Of a DNA stretch of 64,000 bases, positions 29,267 to 39,363 are shown in pieces. Source of the stretch: Nonomuraea helvata (GTDB lineage Bacteria; Actinomycetota; Actinomycetes; Streptosporangiales; Streptosporangiaceae); the NCBI RefSeq assembly GCF_039535785.1, contig NZ_BAAAXV010000001.1:806001-870000 (forward strand), given 5' to 3'. The notes under the pieces are model-generated. The model had not been told where the DNA came from. It ran no database searches and saw only the letters and a program-made list of their open reading frames with translations. The position numbers and the translations under genes are program-made. Each line of letters opens with the position of its first letter. Positions within the stretch are counted from its first letter, which is position 1.

Positions 29267-31126
29267 TCAGGCGGCGGGAGCCTCCCACGCCAGCCGCCAC
29301 GTGACCGGCCCCACGATCCCGTCGTCCGTGACGCCCTGCTGGCGCTGGAATCTGCGGCACACGTCGCGCGACTCCGCGCCGTACGCCCCGTCCACCGTCA
29401 GGACCCACCCGCGCCGCTTCATCTGCGCCTGCCAGGCGCGCACGTCGTCGCCCTGCGTCACCGGCGGGTACGTGAGCAGCCGCCCGGGGAACGGCGGCGC
29501 GACCGGCCCGGGCTCCGTGCCTCCACCGGGACGGGGCGCGCCCCGGCGGACCCAGGCGTAGAGCGGCTCTCCGGGGCAGTCGGTGGAGTAGCCGTCGCGA
29601 TGTCCCTTGATCTCCTTGCCGGCGCTGCCCCGGTCGCGCAGGTACTGGATCGCGTCCAGGATCCCGTGGAGCACCCCGTCGGGCGGCAGGACAAGTCCTG
29701 AGTTGCCCACAAGCCCTAGCACGGCGTAGTGGCCGGAGTTGAGGCCCGCGCCATTCGCAGCGGGCAGATGGTGCAGGCCGCGCCCCTCGAACACCTTTCT
29801 GTGCGGACAAGCGATCATGGTGTTGCCGGTGAAGTACACCGTCCCCTTCCTGCGAGCCAGCCAGCTCTGGTTCTCAGTCCGGGGACACCAGATCTGGCCG
29901 TGATACATCTCCTTCTGGATTGTGAAATTGGCATTCCGCCGTTGCGCAGCCGATCGGGGCATGAAGTACTGCTGTCGCCGGATCGTGACCAGCCACATAT
30001 CCGTCTTGGTAGTGCCCCTTGGCGGTATGCGGCGAAGTGATGCACCCGACCCTGACAGCAGCACGGCGAACATGAACGCCTCCGCAGCCGCCCGGTCTTT
30101 CTGCGCGAGCAGATCGAACCCGGCGTTGTCCGCCGCCAGGGAGGTTTCTATGAACAGGGCAAGCTGAGCCTGGGACAGTGACAGGAGGAATTCGAATCCC
30201 GGCACCCTGCCGGGCGCCACATCGATCAGCTGCCTGCCCGCGTCAACCGAGAGATGGAACTCAACGAGATCATCGTTGATCGCCTCCCTCCAAAGAGGAG
30301 TGCCGTCCGTGGTCCTGCCTCGCCGGGGGAAGCGATCGACGGGAGGGCCGAAGACCTTATGGAGCGCAGTGCGAATGCGCATGAGATATGACTGGTTCCG
30401 CAGAGACTGGTAAATCGCGACACCGCTCTGCGCTCCCTGCCGGGTGCGCTTGATGTGCCCCTCAGTCCAGAACCATGCGACCAGTTCCACGAAGGCATCC
30501 GACCATTTCAACTCAGTTGGCAGATCGGCACAGGAAGCCGCGATCGGAACACGGTCCCAGTAACCGATCGTCTCGGTGGTCACCCATAGGCGTTCGTAGC
30601 TGGTGACCGTACGTTTGGCCTTCCCCGTCGGCAGCCACTTTCCGTTCGGGCCCTTCTGCCGTTCGGTCCCAGTACGCCGACGGTAACGCTCCACGGGCCA
30701 GCGGTGATGGGGAGTGGTCAAGGAGGAGTGGCAGACGCCCTCCATCCGGATCATCTCCCGCTCCATGGCGGGGAATACGCATACTTCGAGCACGGGCTGC
30801 CACTCGGACATTCCCGTGTCGTGGTTGAGCGTGAGTGCGATGTCCTCAACACGCAGCTCTTGATACGACTTCCACCCTTGCCGAGTGAGGATTTCGGTTT
30901 CCTCATCGACGCAGTAGCCGATGTCGATCCAGCCGTTGCCGTCCATGTGGTACGCCTGGATGGAGCGCACCAGCGCGACGCACCCGTTGTGGTCGTGGAC
31001 GATGCCGGGATCGACGGTGCCGCCCGTGTAGTGGACTTTCACTCCCTTGGTGGAGTCGAGCTGGGTGTAGTCGCCACGCGGCGCGCGGGCGTTCCAGTCG
31101 CGCCGTAACACCAGGTCGATTGCCAT
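29267..31126 (-). CDS. peptidoglycan-recognition amidase with PG-binding domain, intein-bearing
   Basis: A 619-aa precursor. Joined exteins (residues 1-71 and 436-619, about 255 aa) make a PGRP-type N-acetylmuramoyl-L-alanine amidase followed by a PG_binding_1 domain. Zinc ligands are His32 (VHYTG), His509 (KGHRDG) and Cys517 (DCPGE). The amidase core continues from WIDIGY across the splice point into T-MIACPHRKVFEGRG. The peptidoglycan-binding repeat is at about 555-612 (GDDVRAWQAQMKRRGW, VDGAYGAESRDVCRRFQRQQ, DGIVGP). No signal peptide is visible, so export would need another route, or it serves at lysis. ATG 31126 has GGAG six bases upstream. Without splicing the amidase fold would be split, so activity depends on the intein. 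Confidence 0.93.
   Translation of the reverse strand: MAIDLVLRRDWNARAPRGDYTQLDSTKGVKVHYTGGTVDPGIVHDHNGCVALVRSIQAYHMDGNGWIDIGYCVDEETEILTRQGWKSYQELRVEDIALTLNHDTGMSEWQPVLEVCVFPAMEREMIRMEGVCHSSLTTPHHRWPVERYRRRTGTERQKGPNGKWLPTGKAKRTVTSYERLWVTTETIGYWDRVPIAASCADLPTELKWSDAFVELVAWFWTEGHIKRTRQGAQSGVAIYQSLRNQSYLMRIRTALHKVFGPPVDRFPRRGRTTDGTPLWREAINDDLVEFHLSVDAGRQLIDVAPGRVPGFEFLLSLSQAQLALFIETSLAADNAGFDLLAQKDRAAAEAFMFAVLLSGSGASLRRIPPRGTTKTDMWLVTIRRQQYFMPRSAAQRRNANFTIQKEMYHGQIWCPRTENQSWLARRKGTVYFTGNTMIACPHRKVFEGRGLHHLPAANGAGLNSGHYAVLGLVGNSGLVLPPDGVLHGILDAIQYLRDRGSAGKEIKGHRDGYSTDCPGEPLYAWVRRGAPRPGGGTEPGPVAPPFPGRLLTYPPVTQGDDVRAWQAQMKRRGWVLTVDGAYGAESRDVCRRFQRQQGVTDDGIVGPVTWRLAWEAPAA
29822..30913 (-). other. 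intein (364 aa) within the amidase gene
   Basis: Residues Cys72 to Asn435 of the amidase precursor. Block A is CVDEETEILTRQGWKSYQEL; block B is SLTTPHHRWPV with the T-x-x-H; blocks F/G are QIWCPRTENQSW and GTVYFTGN, and the +1 residue is Thr. The penultimate residue is Gly instead of the usual His, a variant known in some inteins. The centre (about residues 205-385) has LVAWFWTEGHI and a second LALFIETSLAADN segment, which I read as two LAGLIDADG-type homing-endonuclease motifs. DNA of the intein is visibly less GC-rich than the exteins. Confidence 0.9.
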
Positions 31127-31207
31127 GGTGAGCTCCGAGGGTCGCGGTCGGGACCACCGAGCGTAACGCGGGGGACGCGGACAGGTCCTGAAGATGTGGG
31201 ATTTGAC

Positions 31208-32146
<939 letters not shown>

Positions 32147-32201
32147 AGGGCCAATGTACGGCGGCTCCGCCCGCTTTCCGTGACCTGAACGGCGGGCGAG
32201 G

Positions 32202-34067
32202 TCAGCGTTCCGCCAGGACGATCACCGAGTCCCTCTGGTGGAGCACGATCGGCTCGGACTTGTCCGGGTTGAGGACGATGCCGTAATGCGGCGGGACGTT
32301 GCGTGCGTGGGCACTGCGGTAGCCGATGGCGGTCTCGCCCCTGCGCCTGGCGGCCTCCACGACCGTGGAGAACGTCACCCGCGTCCCCGTCGTCACGTAC
32401 GAGCCGGCGGGGCGGGGGTAGATCTCCGAGCCGCGCGAGTCGAACAGGTAGCCGAACACGTCGGCCAGGTGCCGGTTCTCGGCGAGCTGGGCGAGGAGCA
32501 GGCCGATGACGGTGTCACTGATCACGATGTCGTCGGCCTCGGTGACCTCGGCCAGGGCGCGGTTGTTCTCGTCGTGCATCTCGCTGACGATCGAGTAGTG
32601 CTCGCCGAGCGCGCTCTGCATGTCGCGGAGCTGGAGCAGCGTCATGAGCGTGCGCGTGTCGGAGTGGTGGGGGTCGAAGCGGTCGTCGGACAGGACGATG
32701 ACGTGCTGGAAGAGGCCGACGCCGAGCGACTCGAGCGCGTACCTGTCGGTGGTGTCGCAGTCCTTGACGTTCACGGTGAGGTTCCTCAGGCCCGCCAGGC
32801 CGGTGCCCGCCTTGGGGTGGTCGGCGGCGACCTCCAGGACGGAGCCGGGGGCGACGTAGCCGTCGAGGTAGCGGACGATCTGCTCGGCCCGGCCGTTCCA
32901 GTTGAGCAGCAGCGTGCGCTCGGGCTCGGTGGGCGGCGCCGCCGCCTCGACGATGGCGGCCTCGTCCAGGGACGGCTTGCCGGCGGCCAGGCGGATGTGG
33001 GAGTCGTCGTGCGCGATGACGATGACCTGGTCGTCGGCGTTGATGACGGTGTCCGTGGGCGGGTTCAGCACGACGCCGGCCGGTCGGCGCAGGCCGATGA
33101 CGGAGGCGGTCTGGTACGCGTGCAGCGCCTCGCCGTACGTGACGCCGACGAGCTTCTTGGGGGTGCGCAGGTAGATCTCGCCGCCGTCGAAGTTGAGCAG
33201 GTCCATGCAGACGACGGACATGCCGGACTGGCGCGAGGACTGCACGATGAGCCTGGAGGCGGTGTCGTCGGAGTCGACCAGGTGCACGTCCTGGCCGCCG
33301 GCCAGGCGGGCGGCGGCGATGTTGCGGCTGGAGGTGAGCCCGGCGACCACCGGCGGATGCATGCCGTCGCGCTTGGCCAGCGCGAGCAGGATCTTGATGA
33401 CGTGCGCGTCCGGGTCCTTGCGCTCAGGCGAGAGCACGACGACGGAGCGGGCGCTGGCCAGGTTCATCAGCGCGAGGTCGCGCGGCTCGGTGGGCCGCCC
33501 CGTGCGGCAGACCAGCCGGGTCCTGCCGAGGTCGCCGACCGCCTCGCGGATGTCCTCCTCCATGGCGAGTTTGTCACGTTCCGCCAGGACGGCGATGACG
33601 GAGCCCTTCTCGCTGGCGTGCGCCTTGACCAGCTCGGCCACGATCGTGAACACCTGGTCCGACCAGCCGAGGATCACCGTGTGCCCGGACTCGACGATCC
33701 GCGAGCGCCCCCTGCGCAGGCGGTCCACCTTCTGCTTGAGCCCGTTCGACAGCAGGCCCACGAGCATGCTGACGATGAACAGACCGCCGAGCGACCCCGC
33801 GAACATCACGGCCATGTACGCCGTAGAACCCTTGTCGCTGGCGACCTTGCTCGGGGTCAGCGCGTGCATGAGCGCGATCCAGAGCACGTGCCCAGGGCCG
33901 GCCACGCCGTCCGGCTCGTCGGGGGCGAGCCAGAGCGTGAGCGCCGCCACGATCACGATCAGCGTCAGCGACACCACGGCCAGCCAGCCGATCAGCGAGG
34001 CGGTCCCCTTGGACATGGTGTTGTCGAACCAGTAACGCGCCCGCTCACGGAACGTGACCTTCGACAC
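32202..34067 (-). CDS. CASTOR/POLLUX-like ion channel protein
   Basis: A 621-aa membrane protein: two N-terminal helices (about residues 25-50 and 80-107) enclosing a pore segment (GHVLWIALMHALTPSK). A large cytoplasmic region with two TrkA-N/RCK-like Rossmann domains follows (VILGWSDQVFTIVAELV near 130; LLNWNGRAEQIVRYLDGYV near 385). This is the layout of the CASTOR/POLLUX-related channels, which gate K+ or other cations by ligand binding to the RCK ring. The ATG sits about 100 bp from the divergent kinase gene; a regulatory link is possible but unproven. Confidence 0.87.
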   Translation of the reverse strand: MSKVTFRERARYWFDNTMSKGTASLIGWLAVVSLTLIVIVAALTLWLAPDEPDGVAGPGHVLWIALMHALTPSKVASDKGSTAYMAVMFAGSLGGLFIVSMLVGLLSNGLKQKVDRLRRGRSRIVESGHTVILGWSDQVFTIVAELVKAHASEKGSVIAVLAERDKLAMEEDIREAVGDLGRTRLVCRTGRPTEPRDLALMNLASARSVVVLSPERKDPDAHVIKILLALAKRDGMHPPVVAGLTSSRNIAAARLAGGQDVHLVDSDDTASRLIVQSSRQSGMSVVCMDLLNFDGGEIYLRTPKKLVGVTYGEALHAYQTASVIGLRRPAGVVLNPPTDTVINADDQVIVIAHDDSHIRLAAGKPSLDEAAIVEAAAPPTEPERTLLLNWNGRAEQIVRYLDGYVAPGSVLEVAADHPKAGTGLAGLRNLTVNVKDCDTTDRYALESLGVGLFQHVIVLSDDRFDPHHSDTRTLMTLLQLRDMQSALGEHYSIVSEMHDENNRALAEVTEADDIVISDTVIGLLLAQLAENRHLADVFGYLFDSRGSEIYPRPAGSYVTTGTRVTFSTVVEAARRRGETAIGYRSAHARNVPPHYGIVLNPDKSEPIVLHQRDSVIVLAER

Positions 34068-34165
34068 TTTCCCCCATACCTCCGTGCAAGGAGTGATTTA
34101 TGTGACGACCCAAGGTACCGGTGGATCTTGGGGTAGTACGCCGGAAGACCGGTAACGTATCGCCC

Positions 34166-35698
34166 ATGGCGAGCCCGCTGGCACCAGACGATCCGGCGTC
34201 CCTGGGCGGCTACCGCTTGTCCGGCCGGCTCGGCGAGGGCGGGCAGGGCGTGGTCTACCTCGCCCATTCCCCGGAGGGCGAGCCGGTCGCGATCAAGCTG
34301 TTGAGCACGGGCGACCGGACGACGCGGGCCAGGCTGGCACGCGAGCTCGAGGCGCTGGAGAGCATCGCCTCCTTCTGCACGGCGCGGGTGCTCGCCGTCT
34401 CGGCCGACGGGCCGCGGCCGTTCGTCGTGAGCGAGTACGTGGACGGCCCCTCGCTGGCCGAGCGGGTGCGCGAGCGCGGCCCGCTGCGCGGCGGCGACCT
34501 CGAACGCCTGGCGGTCGGCACGGCCACGGCGCTGGCCGCCATCCACGCGGCCGGGATCGTGCACCGCGACTTCAAGCCGGCCAACGTGCTGCTCGGCCCC
34601 GACGGGCCCAGGGTGGTGGACTTCGGCATCGCCCGGGCGGAGGGGGCGGCCACGCTGACGTCGGGTCTGATCGGCACTCCCGCTTACCTGGCGCCCGAGC
34701 AGATCAGCGGCTCGCCGGCCTCGCCCGCCTCCGACGTGTTCGCCTGGGCCTCGTCGATGCTGTACGCGGCCACGGGCACGAGCCCGTTCGGGGCGGACAC
34801 CGTGCCCGCCGTGCTGCACCGGGTGCTGCACGCGGAGCCGGACCTGTCCGCGCTGCCGCCACGCCTGCGCGGGCTGATCGCGTCCTGTCTGGCCAAGGAC
34901 CCCTCCCGCCGCCCCACGGCGCAGCAGCTCATGGTGTCCCTGGTCAACCCCCACGCCCCGGGGCCACGTCCCGGGGCGGCGTACGAGACCGGGCCGCAGC
35001 TTGGGGCGGCGCACCAGACCGGGCCGCAGCTTGGGGCGGCGCACCAGACCGGGCCGGGGTCCCGGGCGGCGGACACCCGTGGGACGGGGCGCGCCCGTTC
35101 CCGGGGCCTGCTCATCGGCTCCTCGGTGGCGGTGGCAGTGGTCCTGACCGCGACCGTCGCCACGACCCTCTATCTCAACCGCACCCCGACCCGGCCCTCG
35201 GGAGACGACGACCGCACCACCTCGGCCACCTCACCTCCATCGGCCTCGACCACCGCGCGCCCCTCAGATCCCCCCTCAGAGCCCTCCTCAGCGTCCCCCT
35301 CAGCGTCCGCGTCCGCGTCGGCGTCCGGCCCCCCGACCGCGGCCCCCGGCAAGAACCTCAAGATTCCCGCCGCCTTCGCCGGGACGTGGACGGGCCACAC
35401 CACCAGCACGAACCCCATGGACGCCGACGGCGCCGAGAACACCGTGGTGCTGAAGCCCGGTGCGTCCACCGCGTCGTGGAGCGAGAAGAACCCGCCGGAG
35501 AGCTGCAGCGGGACGATCAAGCTGACCAAGGTGGAGGAGAAGCAGCTGACGTTCTCGCTGGGAGCGAACGAGGGCGGCTGCATCCCGGGCACCATCTGGC
35601 TCGTCAAGAACGGCGACGCACTCACCTACACCTGGCGAGACGTCCCCGGCTACGACCTCGTCACTCAGACCGGCGAGCTCCAGAAGGGCCAACCTTAG
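34166..35698 (+). CDS. membrane Ser/Thr protein kinase
   Basis: A 510-aa PknB-like kinase. Glycine loop GRLGEGGQGVVY, Lys in VAIKLL, catalytic loop IVHRDFKPANVLL (complete HRD) and VVDFGIAR give a full kinase domain at about residues 10-260. A low-complexity linker with a TGPQLGAAHQ repeat leads to one membrane helix (about 315-337). A Ser/Thr/Pro spacer follows, then an extracytoplasmic beta-rich domain (about 397-510, IPAAFAGTWTGHTTSTN, Cys pair in ESCSG and EGGCIPG). It shares the kinase sequence closely with the gene at 23014, so the two are paralogues with different sensor domains. ATG 34166 is chosen; upstream in-frame codons show no coding character. Confidence 0.93.
   Translation: MASPLAPDDPASLGGYRLSGRLGEGGQGVVYLAHSPEGEPVAIKLLSTGDRTTRARLARELEALESIASFCTARVLAVSADGPRPFVVSEYVDGPSLAERVRERGPLRGGDLERLAVGTATALAAIHAAGIVHRDFKPANVLLGPDGPRVVDFGIARAEGAATLTSGLIGTPAYLAPEQISGSPASPASDVFAWASSMLYAATGTSPFGADTVPAVLHRVLHAEPDLSALPPRLRGLIASCLAKDPSRRPTAQQLMVSLVNPHAPGPRPGAAYETGPQLGAAHQTGPQLGAAHQTGPGSRAADTRGTGRARSRGLLIGSSVAVAVVLTATVATTLYLNRTPTRPSGDDDRTTSATSPPSASTTARPSDPPSEPSSASPSASASASASGPPTAAPGKNLKIPAAFAGTWTGHTTSTNPMDADGAENTVVLKPGASTASWSEKNPPESCSGTIKLTKVEEKQLTFSLGANEGGCIPGTIWLVKNGDALTYTWRDVPGYDLVTQTGELQKGQP
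34988..35047 (+). repeat. 30-bp perfect tandem repeat in the kinase linker
   Basis: Two identical 30-bp copies encode TGPQLGAAHQ, followed by the start of a third (ACCGGGCCG) and preceded by a degenerate one. Perfect identity points to a recent duplication. Confidence 0.85.
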
Positions 35699-35757
35699 GG
35701 AGTTTTTTCGGCTAAACCCTTCGACATGTGACGGCTCGAGGCTGGATCATTACCGTT

Positions 35758-36867
35758 ATGTCCGTGATCAGGGAGGTGCCGTTCCCCAGCCCGGAGTCCT
35801 CTGAACTCCCGATGAACATCTGGATCGACGACGCCGACTCCGCCATCGACGTCATCGACGCCCTGGCCCTGTCGCCGTTCGCGACGGGCGCGCAGCCGTG
35901 GTCCCGTCTGGCCAATCTGGAGCGCGTACGCCCCGACGCCCCGCTGAGCCCCGCCGGCGGGCGCGTGCTGCGTACCGCGCGCGTCGAGGACGGGTCGGAG
36001 TCGCGGCTCATCTGCGGCGACGGCTGGACCCTGCGCGTCGTACGCCACCGCAACCGCACGGCCACCGTCAGCGTGACGGCCGTGGACGAGGAGCTGGCCA
36101 AGAGCGTCCTCGCGGAGAGCATCGAGGGCGCCGAAGAGGCCATGCCGGAGGTCGACCACGTCGAGATGGGCTTCTGGTGGCGCGGCATGCACGGTGGCAC
36201 CCGCTCCGAGAAGCCGATCACCGCGCAGCCCTGGGACGAGATCAGCAAGAACTACTCGGCCAAGGTCCGCCCGGCACTCGACAGGCTCATGTCGATCACC
36301 CCTGCCGACGTGAACGGCCGCCTCATCCTCCTGCACGGCGAGCCGGGCACCGGCAAGACCACGCTGCTGCGGGCGCTGGCCAAGCAGTGGCGCGACTGGT
36401 GCCAGGTGGACTGCGTGCTCGACCCCGAGCGCCTGTTCAACGAGCCCGGCTACCTGATGGAGGTGGCCGTCGGCTACGACTCCGACGAGGACACGCAGCG
36501 CTGGCGGCTGCTCGTCCTGGAGGACTGCGACGAACTGATCAGCTCGGGCGCCAAGGCCCAGGCAGGTCAGGGGCTCTCGCGGCTGCTCAATCTGACGGAC
36601 GGCCTGCTCGGCCAGGGCCGCGACGTCCTGGTGGCGATCACCACCAACGAGGACCTCGCCCGCCTCCACCCCGCCGTCGTCCGCCCAGGGCGGTGCCTGG
36701 CGCAGGTCGAGGTGGGGGCGCTGACCAAGGAGGAGGCCGTCGCGTGGCTCGGCTCGTCGAAGGGGGTGAGCGCGTCGGGGGCGACGCTGGCGGAGCTGTA
36801 CGCCCTGCGCGCGGGCCGCGAGATCACCACCCAGCCGGGCGACGAGTCCACCGGCCTGTACCTCTGA
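35758..36867 (+). CDS. AAA-family ATPase (DUF5925)
   Basis: A 369-aa protein. The first about 150 residues form the DUF5925-type domain (beta-rich, ending ESIEGAEEAMPEVDHVEMGF, then WWRGMHG). An AAA ATPase domain follows: Walker A GEPGTGKTT (about 189-197), Walker B LLVLEDCDEL (about 243-252), sensor 1 AITTNE and arginine-finger region HPAVVRPGR. It resembles spastin/FtsH-like AAA modules used for remodelling proteins. Function is unknown. ATG 35758 is preferred over 35728 because the domain starts with VPFPSPESSELP just after it. It is convergent with the SWIM-protein gene, 18 bp apart. Confidence 0.85.
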   Translation: MSVIREVPFPSPESSELPMNIWIDDADSAIDVIDALALSPFATGAQPWSRLANLERVRPDAPLSPAGGRVLRTARVEDGSESRLICGDGWTLRVVRHRNRTATVSVTAVDEELAKSVLAESIEGAEEAMPEVDHVEMGFWWRGMHGGTRSEKPITAQPWDEISKNYSAKVRPALDRLMSITPADVNGRLILLHGEPGTGKTTLLRALAKQWRDWCQVDCVLDPERLFNEPGYLMEVAVGYDSDEDTQRWRLLVLEDCDELISSGAKAQAGQGLSRLLNLTDGLLGQGRDVLVAITTNEDLARLHPAVVRPGRCLAQVEVGALTKEEAVAWLGSSKGVSASGATLAELYALRAGREITTQPGDESTGLYL

Positions 36868-36885
36868 CCCCGGCCTTTCACGGGG

Positions 36886-38226
36886 TCAGAGGGTCACGTC
36901 CACGGCGACGCGGGCGGCTATCCGGGCGGCCAGCACGTGCTTGCACGGCCCGCGCGACCCCTGGTGGTCGTACCACCATGGGCACGTGCACTCGCCCTCG
37001 GCGATGCGCACCCGCCGCACCCCGCCGTCCGTGGTCACCTCGGCGGTCTCCCCCGTCAGCCGCACGGCCCCCGAGTCCACCAGCGCGCGGGCGGCGGTCA
37101 GCCGGGGGTTGAGCTGGGCCACCTGCTCCTTGTCGTACGGCAGCTCGCGGTGGAAGTGCGCCGCCTCGTGCAGGTCGTAGCCGACCCGGCCGGCCGTGCC
37201 GAGCTGGGTGAGCGCGGCGCGCACACGTTCGACGGAAAGGCCGGAGCGGTCGGCGAGCAGCCCGAGCTCGACCGTGGGCTCGAAGTTGAGCAGCATGCCC
37301 ACCACGTCGGCGTCGCCGGCGGCCTCGTCGGTGGACAGGTCGGACAGCACGGCGCCCTCGCCGGAGAAGCCGCGCCAGGGCTCCGGTGAGACGGCCAGGG
37401 TGTAGCGCATGCCGGGCAGCTCGAGCTCCCACGCGCTCGCGGTGGACGAGCCGCCCTCGATGGTCGCCGGGGGGCCGTACACGCGCAGTGCCTTGGCGAA
37501 CCTGAGCAGCGGCATCAGCGTGGCCACCCGCCCGGCGCCCGACAGACAGACGCCGCCGCGTGCGGGGCCGCCGGACAGGCGCAGGTCGCGGCCCGAGGGG
37601 ACGGCCCAGACGGTGGAGCGGGCGCTCTTGGGCAGGGAGCGCAGGAAGCGGACGGCCTGCGGGCCGCCCAGCTCGGCCCGCAGGTCGAACCCGGCGGCGA
37701 TCACCTGCACCTCCGCGAATCCGCGCAGCCAGCGCGACGGCAGCGGCACCTTCTTCTCCACGACCGCGCCGTCCAGCGTGGTGACCGTCAGCTCGTCGGG
37801 GCCGACGCCGAGGTGGAGCGGGTCCCGGCTGCCCACCCTGGCGAGGGACTCGCGCAGCGGGCCGTTGACGTCGACGTTGGTGGTGCCCCGGTCGAGCACG
37901 TCGCCGTCGAGCTCCAGCACGTCGAGCCGGGCGTAGACGCCGCCGCACGCCGAGAACGACTCGAACCGCAGCCGCCCGCCGTCGCAGGTCACCACCGGGT
38001 CGCGGGTCCAGCCGGGCCTCGGCTGGTGGTAGCGGGCGAGCGCCACGTCGGCGACGGCGAGCAGCCCGGCCGCGGCCGGGGCCGGCTGGGAGAGCAGCCC
38101 GCTGAAGAACCGGGGATGCGTGCGCGGCCCGGACAACGCCGTGCCGCCGGAGGTCGAGAGGGCGAGCCTGCCGTCGTCGAGCACGGAGGGGCCCGCGTAG
38201 GCGTATGCCTGTATCGCGTGAGTCAT
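36886..38226 (-). CDS. SWIM zinc finger family protein
   Basis: A 446-aa protein with a C-terminal SWIM finger CTCPWWYDHQGSRGPCKHVL (C-x-C ... C-x-H). The N-terminus (AYAYAGPSVLDDGRLALSTS) is typical of the actinobacterial SWIM family often found near MoxR/VWA or AAA ATPase genes; here a DUF5925 ATPase lies next door. SWIM fingers bind DNA or proteins; the role of this family is unknown. Start 38226 is chosen because the conserved N-terminus follows directly; an ATG at 38256 lies closer to the divergent peptidase gene. Confidence 0.88.
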   Translation of the reverse strand: MTHAIQAYAYAGPSVLDDGRLALSTSGGTALSGPRTHPRFFSGLLSQPAPAAAGLLAVADVALARYHQPRPGWTRDPVVTCDGGRLRFESFSACGGVYARLDVLELDGDVLDRGTTNVDVNGPLRESLARVGSRDPLHLGVGPDELTVTTLDGAVVEKKVPLPSRWLRGFAEVQVIAAGFDLRAELGGPQAVRFLRSLPKSARSTVWAVPSGRDLRLSGGPARGGVCLSGAGRVATLMPLLRFAKALRVYGPPATIEGGSSTASAWELELPGMRYTLAVSPEPWRGFSGEGAVLSDLSTDEAAGDADVVGMLLNFEPTVELGLLADRSGLSVERVRAALTQLGTAGRVGYDLHEAAHFHRELPYDKEQVAQLNPRLTAARALVDSGAVRLTGETAEVTTDGGVRRVRIAEGECTCPWWYDHQGSRGPCKHVLAARIAARVAVDVTL

Positions 38227-38309
38227 GACCCGAACCATAGAGATCATCACCGACACAATCGGGCTGGTACGTAAACCATCCGATGTGCGGCACCGAGCGC
38301 GGAAGCAGA

Positions 38310-39359
38310 ATGTCGCTGGTGCTCACCGTCGATCTGGCCCGCGTCGCCTTCGCCCGCTTCGCCGTGTCCGCGGGTGATTCGTGGAGCAGTGATGAGCGCC
38401 GGATCGGGTTCTCCGCCACCCAGCTCGTGGCCTCGTGGACCGCGCGCACCCCGCCGGGCTCCTGGATCGAGGTGGCGCTGCGGGCCAGGACCGAGCTGGG
38501 CGATCTCACCAAGTGGTACGTCATGGGCCGCTGGTCCGAGCACGGCGAACCGCGGACGTCCGTCCCCGGCCAGGGCGACGAGAACGGCGACGTGGCGGTG
38601 GACACGTTCGTGGCCCGGCGGCCGGTGGTGTCGTACCAGGTGCGGGTGACCTCGCACGGCGCGGGCGCGCGCGTGACGGGGCTGGGGGTGATGGCCTCGG
38701 CCGTGCCGCAACGTCCTGTGGTGCCCAGCGCGCCCGGCGCGGCGGAGCCGATGGAGCTCGCGGTGCCCCGGCACTCCCAGCACGCGCACGCCGGGCACCA
38801 CCTGCGGTGGGACGGCGGGGGCGTCAACTGGTGCGGCCCGACCTCGGTGGCCATGGTGCTCGGCTACTGGGGCCGCGGCCCCGGACCCGCCGAGCTGGCC
38901 TGGGTGGGGGACGGCGACCCGGCGCCCATGGTGGACCACGCGGCCATGGGCACGTACGACACGAGCTACCTGGGCACCGGCAACTGGCCGTTCAACGTGG
39001 CGTACGCGGGGCGGTACGGGCTGGCCGGGTTCGTGACGCGGCTCCGGTCGGCGGTGGAGCTGGCGGCGTTCGTACGCTCCGGGATCCCGGTGATCACCTC
39101 GCAGTCGTTCAAGGCGCACGAGCTGCCCGGCTCCTGTTACTCCACCGACGGCCACATCCTGGTCGTCACCGGCTTCACGGCCGCGGGCGACGTCATCGTG
39201 AACGACCCCGCCGCGCCCGACGACGCCACGGTTCGGAGGATCTATCCGCGGGCAGCGTTCGAGAACGTGTGGTTGAGGAGCTCGGGCAGCGGGGGCATCG
39301 CGTACGTCCTCCACCCGCCAGAGCATCCCCTTCCTCCTTGTACCGACGGCAATTGGTGA
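38310..39359 (+). CDS. C39-like papain-fold peptidase
   Basis: A 349-aa protein. An N-terminal beta-rich domain (about residues 1-150, exterior carbohydrate-binding-like pattern WIEVALRARTELG, YQVRVTSHG) precedes a Peptidase_C39_2 domain. The catalytic Cys lies in GGVNWCGPTSVAMVLGYW, the His in STDGHILVVTGF and the Asn/Asp in VIVNDPAAP. No signal peptide is evident, so it probably acts in the cytoplasm or leaves by another route. Start 38310 (MSLVLTVDLARV) is preferred over 38283. It is 4 bp upstream of an S9 peptidase gene, the first of three peptidase genes in a row. Confidence 0.86.
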   Translation: MSLVLTVDLARVAFARFAVSAGDSWSSDERRIGFSATQLVASWTARTPPGSWIEVALRARTELGDLTKWYVMGRWSEHGEPRTSVPGQGDENGDVAVDTFVARRPVVSYQVRVTSHGAGARVTGLGVMASAVPQRPVVPSAPGAAEPMELAVPRHSQHAHAGHHLRWDGGGVNWCGPTSVAMVLGYWGRGPGPAELAWVGDGDPAPMVDHAAMGTYDTSYLGTGNWPFNVAYAGRYGLAGFVTRLRSAVELAAFVRSGIPVITSQSFKAHELPGSCYSTDGHILVVTGFTAAGDVIVNDPAAPDDATVRRIYPRAAFENVWLRSSGSGGIAYVLHPPEHPLPPCTDGNW

Positions 39360-39363
39360 GTTG

